A stretch of 64,000 nt of DNA from Globisporangium splendens (lineage: Eukaryota > Oomycota > Peronosporomycetes > Pythiales > Pythiaceae): assembly GCA_006386115.1 (NCBI GenBank), contig VFIW01000006.1, positions 1,384,706 through 1,448,705 on the forward strand. The letters are read 5' to 3'. A model generated the notes under the pieces. That model searched no databases. It had not been told where the DNA came from and was given only the letters and a program-made list of their open reading frames with translations. How positions within the stretch are numbered: position 1 is the stretch's first letter; every line of letters begins with the position of its first letter. Made by a program: the position numbers and the translations under genes. Shown here piece by piece: positions 51,432 to 62,634 of the stretch.

Positions 51432-54400
51432 ATGCCGTCGCTGCGGTCCATTTTACGAGGCGCGGCTGCGAAGAAGACAGCCCCGAGTCCACGAAGGTCT
51501 TCCCACGTAAGTGCGAGTCGGCGCGTATTTCGAGATTACGGCTCGGGTCAATACCAAAGGGAACTCGACAATGTGGTATCGTATCGGTGGGTGATCATGC
51601 CGCGCGCACCATGGAAGGTGCGCTGGGATCTGTGGATCAGCGTCATTATCTTTTACAGCGTCGTGCTCATTCCGTATCGCATTGGTTTTGGCATTGATGT
51701 CGAGGTACGTGCATGACTCTGCCTGCTGATGCATGTCTTTTATTTCATAGCTGAAGTGTTTCGATGTGTCTGGGTCCACACGATGTCAAACTTGTAGTAC
51801 TGGGGACAAGTGCTCAATTACCTGTTTGACGCGAGCTTTGCCGTGGACGTCGTGTTTAATTTCTTCACGGACTTTTACGACGCCGACATCTTCATCCATG
51901 AGCTCCCCAAGATCCGCGAGCGGTACATCAAGAGCTGGTTTCTCTTTGACCTCGTGTCCACAATCCCGTTCGACCAGTTTCTCCAAGTCGTCTCGAGCGC
52001 GTCGTCGTCGCTGTTGACGCTAAAGTTGCTGCGCACGATTCGCTTATTTCGCTTGCTCAAGCTTATGCGTTTGCTTCGGCTCAAGCGCGCGATCGAGACG
52101 ATTCAGATGGACGCGCTCAATGCGCACGTACTACAAACCATCAAGAGTCTGCTCATGATCATCTTTATCATCCATCTCGTGTCCTGCGGCTGGTACTTGT
52201 TCTACACGTGGGACCCCACGGGCGTCAACTGGGTGACGTACTTCAGCGAAGGCGGGCTCAAGTACCCGTACCTGGTCAGCTTCTACTGGGTCTCTAACAC
52301 CATGATGTCCATCGGGTACGGCGATATCTACGGTGTCACCGACGGCGAGCGCATCTACTCGATCCTCGTCGAGTGTCTCGGCTCGATCTGCGTCGGCATG
52401 ATCATCGCCAACATTCAGATGCTAACTGAGAATTACAATCCACGCGGCATCAAATTGAAGCAGAAATTGCAGGAAACCAAAGAATTTTTGCTCAAACGTG
52501 ACATCCCACGACGGCTGCGTCAGCGCGTGATCTCGCAGTTCGAGTACCACTGGAGCAATCGAACAGTCTTTGACGAAGATCAATTGCTGCGCCAATTCCC
52601 CGTGAGTCTTCAGTACGAAATCCTTGCTGCATCCATGGAGCCCTTCGTGAAGCGGTTCCCGTTTTTTGGCGTGACGTCCGTCGAGTTTTTCGTGTTCGCA
52701 ATCCCACGGCTGCGACCGATCGTGCTCGGGCCGAGTCAAACGCTGGTCGACGCGGAGAGTGTCTGGGAAGAGCTGCACTTCATCACGAATGGCACTGTCG
52801 AATCCGTGCGCGCGAATATCATCGTCGGATCGCTCGCACCTGGGGACATTTGTGGCATCGAGTACCTTGTCGCGGATCGCAGGCGGTACACGCACTCGTA
52901 CCGGTCGACGTTGAAGACCGAGCTGTATGCCATGTACAGCGCTGACCTCATCGAATCCATCAAGAAATGTCCGATCGCGCACAAGTACTTGATGGATTTA
53001 GCAACGATCCTCAGTGAACGGTACGCGGAATCTGCTCGCCGTGGCCGCCGCGCACTTCAGAGACAGGAAACGTTGCGTCGAATACAAGAACCTTCGTCTG
53101 GTGCGTCGTGCGGCGAGCCGTTCTTGCAGTACCGCCATCGTAAATCCATTTCCTTCAGCAACATCAATGCCTACGATATGGACAACTTGCGGCGGCTCAG
53201 TATTTTCTCCGCCGATGAAATCAAGACACACTGGTCAGTCATTCGCCATTACTCAAAGCTGCGCATGGTCTGGGATGTGCTCATCGGGATCATGGTCGCG
53301 ATGACGGCAATCACAGTGCCGTTTCGGATCTCGTTCGACATCCAGGACACGATCTTTCTCGTCGCGACTGATCGCATGTCGGACGCGTGCTTCATGGTCG
53401 ATATCATGCTCAGTTTCCTCACGACGTATGTCGATGAGACCGGAGTAGAAATCGCCGACCGCCATGAGATCCGCCGCCATTACTTGAAAACCAATTTCCT
53501 CGTCGATGTCATCTCGACGATCCCGTTCGACTTTTTCGTCGAAGCGCTGACCCAGCAGAGGATTTTCGGTCGCTCAAGCTTTTCCGCACGGTCAAGTTGG
53601 TGAAATTGCTGCGCTTGATTCGGTCGTCAAAACTCTACAAGATGAATGTGCAGTGGACATCGGAGCTCGATATCAACATGGACACGGTCCGGTTACTCAA
53701 GCTGCTCGCTCCCGTCATGACAATCGCGCACTACGTTGGTTGTTTCTGGTATTACATGTCGGCGCAGCACCCCGCGGCGGAAGCGTGGTGGGGCAACATT
53801 CACTTTGACAACCCGGACTCAATCATCTCGAAATACATTGCGTCCGTGTACTGGGCGACGACAACGATGACCACAGTCGGATTCGGCGACGTGATCGCGA
53901 TCAACAATTATGAGCAGGCGTACTCGATTCTCGTGATGATCGGTGGCACGACGCTGTTTGCGTACGTCGTTGGGACGGTCATCGAAGTGGTGAGCAATTC
54001 CAAGAGCTTGATGAATCGAGAACACGAGATGGTGCAAAAGGTGAATGCGTACATCAAAGAGCGCGGGGTGTCGAATGAGTTTATCGTGGCGTGTCAGGAG
54101 CACTTGCGGTTCCTTAATACCGAAAAGACGCTGTTCCGCGAACCCGAGCTCTTTGACGCACTCTGCTATGGACTGCGCAGCGAGTTGATCTTGTACTTGA
54201 ACAATGGCGTTCTCTCCAAGATCCGTTTCTTTGACAAGAAGCCGAAATGGTTCTTGACGCTCATCTTGCCGCGGTTGGTGCCGCAGTATTTCCTTGCGGG
54301 AGATCTACTCATTTATCACGGGAATCCTGTGAGTGGGATCTTCTTTCTCATGACTGGCGCGGTGATCATCAAGGCGCCACAGCAGACCGATCCGGCGAGC

Positions 54401-55390
54401 GAATTGAATGGAGGGAGTAGTGAGCCGTTGCAAGGGTTTTCGCGGACATCGGATCGGGACGGTACCATTGCCATGCTCTACGAAGGCGAGTTCTTTGGCT
54501 ACAAAGAGGTGCTAACCCAGTCGCTCGCGCAATACAACGCATTCGCGGTTAAACCCACGGGGACGTACATGCTACCACGCGAGTTCCTCGAGACTTTCCA
54601 AGCCGATTACCCATTCGTGATGGACGAAATGAAGGCGATGATTATGCACTCGATCCACAAACAGCAGACGATCGTGCACCACTGGCAGAATAACGACGCG
54701 ATCGGTATGTTTGGTCGAGAACGAGAGAATTTTCTGAAGCAAAGCAATCGCAATCAGTTCAAAGATACCGTCTTACCTGATGTTGCCGAGGCCATGAATG
54801 AAGAAGACGCGGATCCACACGATGCTGCTCCAGAGGACTCAGGAGTGTCACCTTCTGGTGGCGCAGACACTGATCCAAGCCATCATTTCGAGTCGGTAAA
54901 CAACCCTCAGTACGATTCGTTCGTAAGCTCACTTAGCCCAAGAACTCGATCACAGGAGAAAGTTGTGATGACACTCGAAAGTGATGAAAGTGATCATCTG
55001 AGCGTTTCCTCCAATGAGTGTGAGCCCAGCGCATTGTCATTTGGCCCACCTCTGGACGCCGTAGAGCATCCGCCACCAGGTATTGCCCCTCATCACGATG
55101 ATCACCGCGCGGCCGGCAGCGTTAAGTTCAAAGAGAAAGCAATCTTCCTACTTCGATCGCAACAGGTGCTTCGCCATCACGGGTCAGCATCTTCGCTTCG
55201 ATCGAATCAGCTGCAGAAGCAGCCAACGGGTGCTCGTCGTGGTTCCGTGATTGGAATTTCTATGGCACACTCCGGTGGGGATGCACCAGCATTAAAAAGA
55301 TACCCATCAAACCCTGCGGAGGTCGACGCCATTGTCGAGCGGTTACTTCTGGTAGAAGGATATCAAGTTCCACGGGTTACTGATAAATGA
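51432..55390 (+). pseudogene. Tandem two-repeat CNG/HCN-like potassium channel, frameshift near 53560
   Basis: Exon 51432-51704 carries S1 (WDLWISVIIFYSVVLIPYRI) and joins 51798 onward. Repeat 1 has S2-S3, the Arg-rich S4 (RTIRLFRLLKLMRLLRLKR), the pore TMMSIGYGD, and a C-linker with a degenerate nucleotide-binding fold. Repeat 2 restarts with S1 near 53270, has VDVISTIPFDFF, an S4 (SLKLFRTVKLVKLLRLIR), the pore TMTTVGFGD and a second nucleotide-binding fold with a large insert, then a disordered Ser/Asp/His tail. Between S3 and S4 of repeat 2 the frame changes: one frame ends at 53603 and the S4 frame takes over near 53560, as a one-base loss would cause. The GYGD and GFGD filters imply potassium selectivity. 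Either a frameshifted allele or a sequence error. Confidence 0.5.
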
Positions 55391-55423
55391 CACAAATGCG
55401 AAAGAAAAAGCAAAAAATGTGGA

Positions 55424-58400
55424 TCACAACTCAACTTCGTTTGAATCGGATTCATGTCCTCCGTTCAAGTGTTCTGACTCGCTTTCTGGGTCTTCTTCTT
55501 CGTCTTCCTCGTCGTCATTGTTGTCTTCTGCATCCAGAATGATCAATCTGTTCGGAAGCGTTGATACACACAGAATGCCTCGCGAAGCATTTGCGATAAC
55601 TCGTGGAAGGAGCGGTGGCGCTGCACGAGGCGAAGACAACGTTGCCAGGAACCGTGCTCGGTGTTTCCCAGTGAACAGCGACCAAATTGATATGCCAGAC
55701 ACCTAAAATGACAAGAGAATGCTGTTAGTTGCCAGAAGTGTGCTGATCTTAAACTTTTTCACGCTCAAGCATTCGTACCTCCAGTGTGTTCACCGATGAT
55801 TTTTTTGGTGAAATCTTTAATGGTGAAGGTGCAATGTGGTCATACGGCCGAAGATACAGCCAATCTGTGGAAGCAACAGATAAATTAGCAAGATAATGCG
55901 ACTGCCCCACTGGCTAATGAGAAAATGCCAACGAACGTACCTTGTTCTTGCTCCGCACCGTTTTCGACGTGAGACTTTCTTACATAGAACGCAAGCTGCT
56001 CGTCTTTTCCCGACGCTTTGTCGCCGTAGAAATAGAATCCTTGAAGAAGTACCTGGGTATCACTTGGACAATCGTCCGTACTTGTCACCATTCGAATGGC
56101 TTCCCATGTCAAACTGCTTTGCAATAGATCATCTAGTCGACGATTCCAGTTTGCTTGAAGAAGGAGAAATTCATTGTCGTGACGTCGAATCCCAAGCATC
56201 ATCATTGAATCTGCGTCTTGGCTCTTTTGAGCCAATGCAAAGTGCTTGAGTGAATTCCAATCGACAGCTTCCAAACCACCTTCATCTTCGCTGCCTTCTT
56301 CTTCATCGTCATCACTTTGCTCATCAGTGTCTCCCTTATCGCTGCCGTGACCACTTCTTGGACTTCTTTCGCGGTAGTGGAAGTTGAACTCAGCAACCTG
56401 TTCTCCAATGTTGAAACAGCCCGCGGTATCAACAACCACGCTTTTGGCGATACTCTCCGTCATCCGTTGCATCAACTCAAACCACTTCGCTTCGAGTTTC
56501 TCGAGTAACACTGTACTTGAAACGGAACCATTGGGGTCCTCTACCGACTTGGGCTTGGATAGCTGCTTCGAGACAAGGTTGCCAAACGTTGGTTCCACTC
56601 TGTGCTTGTTGCTTGGGGGTTGTTTTATTCGAAATCCTTGCGCTGTCTCTGCTGCGCGTCGCAGAAAGCTACACAACCTCCGCTGATTCAAGAGCGATTT
56701 GGTGCCTGAGTCTCCATTGACATTGGATGATACCGTAGATGATCCTCCACGACCTGTGCTTGTGTTGGTGTGGACACGAATACGTTCCAGAATCCATTGG
56801 AAAAAGAGTACAAAGTCTTGCCTCGTTTCATGAATCGCCTGGGCGAGGACTTCCATGCTGATCAGCAGATCTTGCGCCAACAGGACCAATTCGTCAATTT
56901 GTGGTATCGAGAGGCCGAGAACCCCACTGTACGCGTTCCGTTTCCATTTCGCGCGGCCACGAAACTCTGACAGCTGAAACAGCAAGTGGACGAGTCCGGC
57001 CTTCATCTTGTCCTCAACAAGCGACGAGAGCGTCTGACAACCGCTCATCAGTAGTTTCTGCATGCGGTCGACACTCTGAAATATCGGAATAAAGGCAAAA
57101 AACGTCAGTTTTCACTCCACAAAAGATCGGCATACCTAGCGTCACACATTTCATCGAGCTGTGCCTACCATTTCCTGGATATCCTGAGCAAAGTACTGAG
57201 CCAGCGCCGGCGACGTGATGCCACTGGCGACAACGGAGAGCATGTCAACTTGCGGCGGATCCTCACAACCATACTTCTCATATAAAGAGCCCATGAGCCC
57301 CATCTTCAGTTCAAAAATCCGCATCGCATTTTTCCACTATTTGGCCAAGCAAAACAGAAGACACAAGGTTAGAGTATTGTTTTAGGACGTAGCTCCTTGG
57401 GGAATAATACACACGACAGCAACATCATTGCCTCCGAGGTCATCGACCGCATCGCTAGCACCAGCTGGTTCATGACGGCGTAGCTCTCATCTGCTACACT
57501 TGCTACGAGCTCAAGCTCGTCTCGGATCCGGTGGAGAGAGCTCAAGTTAAACGTTACTAGTTGATGCAACTTGTTGTTGCTGCTGCTCTCTGTATGGCTT
57601 CCATCTGTGATGCTGGTCTGAGCTTGACTGCTTTCTGCATTGTCTGTGCTTGTGACCACGAGCATCACAAACAGCCGCGACAAGTCTGGAGCGAGTCGCA
57701 CAGCATCGATCGTAAACGTGCTGTTTGTCAGCCCTCCCAGCTCATGCACGCGCGCCGAAACATCGATCTTGGTCATGTACACTTTGCCCATCCACCAGAG
57801 CACGATTGAATTGTTTGCATCCGCTGTAGCCAACACTGTCGGTGACGACGACGACTGCTTCTTGCTTTGGATGTCGCTTGGCGCCGTAGGCACACAGCGA
57901 ACGGCACGGTGGTTAAAGTACTGGGCAGCAGCACCGTTGTCGGCTTCACTTGCATCAATGAGCTGCTGCTGGACCCAATGCATCGCCGCAATCGCATGGT
58001 GGTGCTGGAATGCGTCGAGCCTTTTCAGTCCGCGGAGCTCGGGTCGTGCTTCGCCAGACTCGATCTCGTACACGACAACCTCACCCTCATCACAGCCGAG
58101 CGCGAGGCACAGTCCGTCGGGGCTCCACTCGACCGTCGTGATCTCAAAAGCCACCTCTGTTGGCTTCACATGCAGCAGTTTCTGCCACGACAGCGTGCGC
58201 TAGAGATACGACAGAGAGACATAGATGGGGGTTAGTGTCGGCATAGGCATCACACTCACAGATTGCAAAGGACACAAATGGTGCGTACGTGCACGAGGAG
58301 CTGGCCGTCGACCGTGAGCACGGCGACGAGGTCCATCGTGGGACAGCACGCGAGTCTGCGCGCGTGCACGTACTTCTCCTGCAGCACGGCGAACGCCTGC

Positions 58401-58438
58401 CGCAGCATCGCGCTGCCATGAGGCGCGTCCACCGCCAT
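55424..58438 (-). CDS. Anaphase-promoting complex subunit 4 (APC4)
   Basis: Six exons (58438-58289, 58199-57411, 57336-57169, 57075-55941, 55864-55779, 55702-55424) give 868 residues. The N-terminus has the APC4 WD40 blade: CPTMDLVAVLTVDGQLLVHR, then VEWSPDGLCLALGCDEGEVVVYEIESGE. The middle shows the APC4 long-helix domain: WKNAMRIFELKMGL, VVASGITSPALAQYF, IDELVLLAQDLLISMEVLAQ, FVLFFQWILERI. The C-terminus is acidic (NNDDEEDEEEDPESESEH). APC4 is a scaffold in the platform of the APC/C ubiquitin ligase, which drives mitotic exit. An acidic insert (DDDEEEGSEDEGG) lies near residue 630. The WLYLRPYDH exon is only 86 bases. Confidence 0.5.
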
Positions 58439-58685
58439 CTTCACAACAAGATCGCGCGCAAAAGTGCAACTTTGGCGGCACTTATTTTGAATTCTTTCGG
58501 AGTTTCAGCCAATAAAAACGTTCATTAAGTGTTGTACACTCATTTAATGGTTGGAAATAAAGGTGAACCTGTGCATTTTAGCCACTCGTTTTTGCAGCTT
58601 TTGGACTATTATGGCTGCATAGACACTCACCGAGTCTGTGGTGGCCACATGGGGCATGTTGCTCATCAGACATTTCTCCAAGAAG

Positions 58686-60385
58686 ATGGCGACACCGCAG
58701 TACCGCGTCGCAGTGATCGGCGCTGGCATCGCGGGTCTCACGGTCGCGAACGAGCTCGTTGAGTCGCAGAAGCTCCGTGCGCACGAGCTCTGCGTGCTGG
58801 AAGCACAGTCGCGCGTCGGCGGCCGCGTGCAAACGCGCCACTTTAGCGCCGACTTGCCCGTGAACATCGAGGTCGGCGCGGCGTGGATCCACGGCACGGA
58901 GGGCAATCCGTTTGCCGCGCTCGCTGCGAAGTTCGGACTTGCGCTCAAGGAGATTAGCGCGCGCAACCCGTGGCTCCACCCTGCGTCCTGCAAGAACTTC
59001 CAGGTATTTGACCGCGCGACGCGACTGAGCGAAGACGACGTGCAGGAGACCTGGACGTGGTACGAGCTCTTGCTCGTGAAACTGCAGCAGCTCGCGAACA
59101 AGAGCTACAGCGGCGCGAGTGCGTTGATTGCGAGTGTTGATGCAGACAAGCTGTCGCTCGCTGAGCTGGTTGAGATGCTTGCGACTCAAGACGAGGAGTT
59201 GCGCGATGCGATCGGAAGCAGCGCGAATGGCCGTGCGCGATTGGAGCTCTGTGTGCGCTTGATCGAGATCTGGATGGGTGCAACCGCTGACGCGCTGCAA
59301 CTGGATGACTTCCACGACATCGATCTGATCGGGTATGCACTTTGCGTCGTTTATTGTGCGGTATTACGCAGCTAACCCAGGCTTTGTGCGTCCTCTTGTC
59401 TTGTCTTTGCATACAGTGATGATGCTGGCGCGCACTGCATCGTCCCCGACGGCATGGAGCGATTCGTGGACCACCTCGCGTCGCCCATCAAAGACGCGAT
59501 CCAGACAGACACGTGCGTGAAAGCGGTCCACTACAGTGACGCAGCCGACACCAAGGGCATCGTGCTGGAATGCAGCGACGGACACCGCATCCACGCGGAC
59601 CGCGTAGTCGTGACGTCGGCGCTCGGGCTACTCAAGGCGCGCAAGCTGGACTTTGTGCCGGCGCTTCCTGCACCCAAGCAACAAGCCATCCAGCGCTCCA
59701 GCATGGGGCAGTACATGAAAGTGCTCGTACAATTCCCCAGCGTGTTCTGGGACCAAGACGCCAGCTTTATCGGTCAGCTCGAGCCATCGAATGGAGAGAC
59801 TAGCGCTAGCAATGGCGATGGGCTCTTCTTCCCGTTGATGTTCAACTACTACTACGCGAAGCACGTGCCCGTGCTCGAGGGCGTGCTCATTGGGGACACG
59901 GCCGCACGCGTGTCGACGCTCTCGGATGACGCCATCGTGGACGCGTTCGTGCGTCAACTGCGCGCCACGTATGGCGATGACGCCGTCCCAGCGCCCGTGA
60001 ATCGTTTCATTACGAGGTAAGCGTCCATTATGGTGAAACTTCTAGGCATTTGGATCTGATTACGTGGAATGATGCGCAATGGATGGATGCTAGATGGGAC
60101 CAGGATGTGTGGTCGCGTGGCGCATACAGTTGTCTCACGGTCGAGAGCTCGGAAGACGACCCGGAGACGCTGCGCGAGCCCATCGAGGAGAGCGTGTTCT
60201 TCGCCGGCGAGGCCACCATTTACAAATACCAAGGCGCGCTGCAGGCTGCGTACCTCTCCGGTGCGTGCCTTCATACACAATGTCTTGTTGTATGAGACTC
60301 TCGTGTCTGATGCTTGTTTGTGTGTGTGTCTTGTGTGACATCAGGTCTTGAAGCCGTTAAGGACCTCGAACGGTTAGGATTGTGA
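58686..60385 (+). CDS. FAD-dependent amine oxidase (polyamine oxidase/LSD1-like catalytic fold)
   Basis: Four exons (58686-59332, 59417-60016, 60094-60260, 60345-60385) give 484 residues. The Rossmann FAD motif is RVAVIGAGIAGLTVANEL, followed by VLEAQSRVGGRVQT, EVGAAWIHGTEGNP and, at the C-terminus, SRGAYSCL and ESVFFAGEATIYKYQGALQAAYLSGL. It oxidises amines such as spermine or spermidine with release of peroxide; absence of SWIRM or tower domains argues against a histone demethylase. The ATG at 58686 (AAGATGG) is preferred; an in-frame ATG at 58656 would add ten residues (MLLIRHFSKK). No peroxisomal -SKL tail (ends ERLGL). Confidence 0.5.
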
Positions 60386-60497
60386 AAAGAGAGATCAGCC
60401 CGTCAGAAGGCAGAAGAGTCCAGAGCCGTATCCAATACACAGGTCAGACCATTTTGAACAGCTCAGTGTGTTTGTTTGCATTCTACTATAGGCGATC

Positions 60498-61619
60498 ATG
60501 GCAGCCAACGGGAACAGTCTGCAGGCGCGCATTCGGCGCGGCGAGATCCCGTGCCGAGGCGCCAATGCTGGTGGGTGGCTGGTGGCCGAGTCGTGGATGA
60601 CGTGGGACTCTGTAATCTGGAAGAACGTGCCGCCGGAGATCAGCTGCCAGGGCGAGTTCGCGACGATGAAGTTTTTGGGCCACGAGCAGGGCGACGCGCA
60701 CTTTGAGGCGCACCGGTCGACGTGGATCCGCGAGGATGACATCGCCGAGATGAAGCGCTTTGGGCTCAACACCGTGCGCGTGCCCGTGGGGTTCTGGCTC
60801 ATGGGGTACGATCCTACGGACGTCTCGAATAAGCAGGAGTGGAAAGTGTTTGCGCCAAGTGCGCTCAAGTTTCTTGATCGGCTCGTGAACGAGTGGAGCG
60901 TGCGCCACGACATGGCTGTGCTCATCGACATCCATGCCGCGAAGGGGTCTCAAAATGGTCGCGACCATAGTGCGGCACCGACGAGCGGCGTGAAATACTG
61001 GAGCGATTACCCGGAAAACGTCGAGAACACGGTGCAGTTTGCGTGCTTTCTCGCCATGCGGTATCGCCACAGCCCGTCGTTCCTTGGTCTGGGGCTACTG
61101 AACGAGCCTGAATACCCTGTGGACCAGAATGTGCTGCGAGACTACTACACGCGCGCGTACAATGCGATCCGCAGTACGGGCAACGACTGTGTCTTGGTTG
61201 TCGCGCCGATGCTGACGGAGCAGCGACCGCCGTTCATGGAGGATTTTATGCGCTTCCCGCAGTTCTTCAACGTGTGGCACGAGTGGCACCCGTACTTCCT
61301 CTGGGGCTACGAGGGACAGAACAAGCACCAGGTGCTGCATGCCGTGCAGCAATACGCCAACCAGGTGCGCGCATGGCAGGGCAACTGGCTGCTGATCAGC
61401 GAATGGAGTCTCGCGTCTCCGGACTCCGCGTTCCGCGCCGACGACCGCGAGGGACTCAAGCAACTCGCCGCTGCGCAACTCAAGTCGTTTGAGCATGCGC
61501 ACAGCGGATGGACGTTCTGGAGCTGGCGCCACTCGGACGACGGCCATAACAAGCCCACGGCGTGGTCGCTCCGCCAGTTGATGCGCGAAGGGATCCTCAA
61601 AGTCGAGTCGCTCCCTTAG
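60498..61619 (+). CDS. GH5-family exo-1,3-beta-glucanase-like hydrolase, single exon
   Basis: 373 residues beginning close to the catalytic barrel: GANAGGWLVAESWMTW, FGLNTVRVPVGFWLM, VLIDIHAAKGSQNG, the acid/base Glu in LGLLNEPEYP, WHEWHPYF, and the nucleophile Glu in WLLISEWSLA, ending SGWTFWSWRH. This is the (beta/alpha)8 pattern of GH5 enzymes related to fungal exo-beta-1,3-glucanases. Wall beta-glucan turnover is the likely role. There is no signal peptide, so it would act inside the cell or be exported unconventionally (inference). The start at 60498 lies about 110 bases beyond the amine-oxidase stop. Confidence 0.5.
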   Translation: MAANGNSLQARIRRGEIPCRGANAGGWLVAESWMTWDSVIWKNVPPEISCQGEFATMKFLGHEQGDAHFEAHRSTWIREDDIAEMKRFGLNTVRVPVGFWLMGYDPTDVSNKQEWKVFAPSALKFLDRLVNEWSVRHDMAVLIDIHAAKGSQNGRDHSAAPTSGVKYWSDYPENVENTVQFACFLAMRYRHSPSFLGLGLLNEPEYPVDQNVLRDYYTRAYNAIRSTGNDCVLVVAPMLTEQRPPFMEDFMRFPQFFNVWHEWHPYFLWGYEGQNKHQVLHAVQQYANQVRAWQGNWLLISEWSLASPDSAFRADDREGLKQLAAAQLKSFEHAHSGWTFWSWRHSDDGHNKPTAWSLRQLMREGILKVESLP

Positions 61620-61958
61620 ACCAATAGGATCGATATATATGTCGAAGTGATATGAGCACGCGCATTTGGTTTGTGCATACAATCAGAGAGAAAGAAGACC
61701 TGTGCGTGTGGATCTTGTCAGCATGCATGTGTGTTGTGATTGGAGAGATCTGCCGAACTTTGTGGTGCCACGTTGAGCGATTCGTTCGTTTGATACGCGG
61801 CACAGAAGTGAGGATCACACATTTTCGTTGGCTCTTTAGGAATCTCATAGCGGACGCATTCACGCATGCAGCATGTGCTCACCTCAGAGCTACTCACATG
61901 GCAATGAAGCCAAAGCCATTTCTCAACGTGCGGGTACGAGCACACCTTCCTACGATCG
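61620..61958. other. Intergenic, nothing recognised
   Basis: Short spacer upstream of the second MsrB copy; no coding signal. Confidence 0.5.
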
Positions 61959-62543
61959 ATGGCTGTTGCGTCCGAGCGAGTGAACCGCTCCGACGCCGAG
62001 TGGAAAGCGCGACTGACGCCGCTGCAGTACCAGGTGCTACGTCTCAAGGGCACCGAGCCGGCGGGCTCGGGCGAGTACGACGCGCACTTTGCCGCGTCGG
62101 GCACGTACGTGTGCTCCGGGTGCCAATCGCCATTGTACACGGCGGACAAGAATTCGACTTGGGCTGCGGCTGGCCGGCGTTCTACGACGTGCTACCGAAC
62201 GCCATCAAGGTTACTGGCGTAGTGCACAAGCACTTGTGCTTGGAGAATTTCTTACCTCTTCGTGTGTGTGTATGACAAATAGAAAAACCCAGTGCCTGAC
62301 GATCCTAATTGTGATGAAATCGTCTGCGCTGCATGTGAAGGGTACGTGGCTTCTTTCCACACGCAATAGCTTGGAGTATAGAATAAACTGACTGGCGCTG
62401 GGTCTCTTGTGCCGATTTGCAGCCACCTTGGTCACGTGATCCGCGGCGAAGGCTACAAGACGCCAACGGACGAGCGCCACTGCATCAACAGCGTCTCAAT
62501 TGTTTTCCACGATGATATCGTAGCCACCGAACCATCTGCCTAG
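61959..62543 (+). pseudogene. Second MsrB copy, single-base frameshift in exon 1
   Basis: Three exons with the same intron positions as the MsrB at 47294: 61959-62209, 62283-62341, 62423-62543. The frame starts MAVASERVNRSDAEWKARLT and includes the zinc pair CSGC and SPLYTADK; at about 62149-62151 the frame slips, and EFDLGCGWPAFYDVLPNAIK is read one frame over. The three exons total 431 bases, one short of a multiple of three. After the slip the frame is intact through the second pair CAAC, GHVIRGEGY and the catalytic ERHCINSVSIVF to TAG. No presequence, so the original product was probably cytosolic. Recent pseudogene or a one-base assembly error. Confidence 0.5.
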
Positions 62544-62634
62544 ACAAGAAGCAACAAAATAACACACAGCAATACGTCTCTGATCATTAAATACGAGCTG
62601 CCGCACACTGAACGGCCTTGCTTTCTCTCTTTTG

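Noticed and set aside
53450..53600. An intron explaining the channel frame change
   Set aside because: No GT-AG pair removes the shift without deleting the conserved VDVISTIPFDFF or S4 residues, and the only small candidates are near 20 bases.
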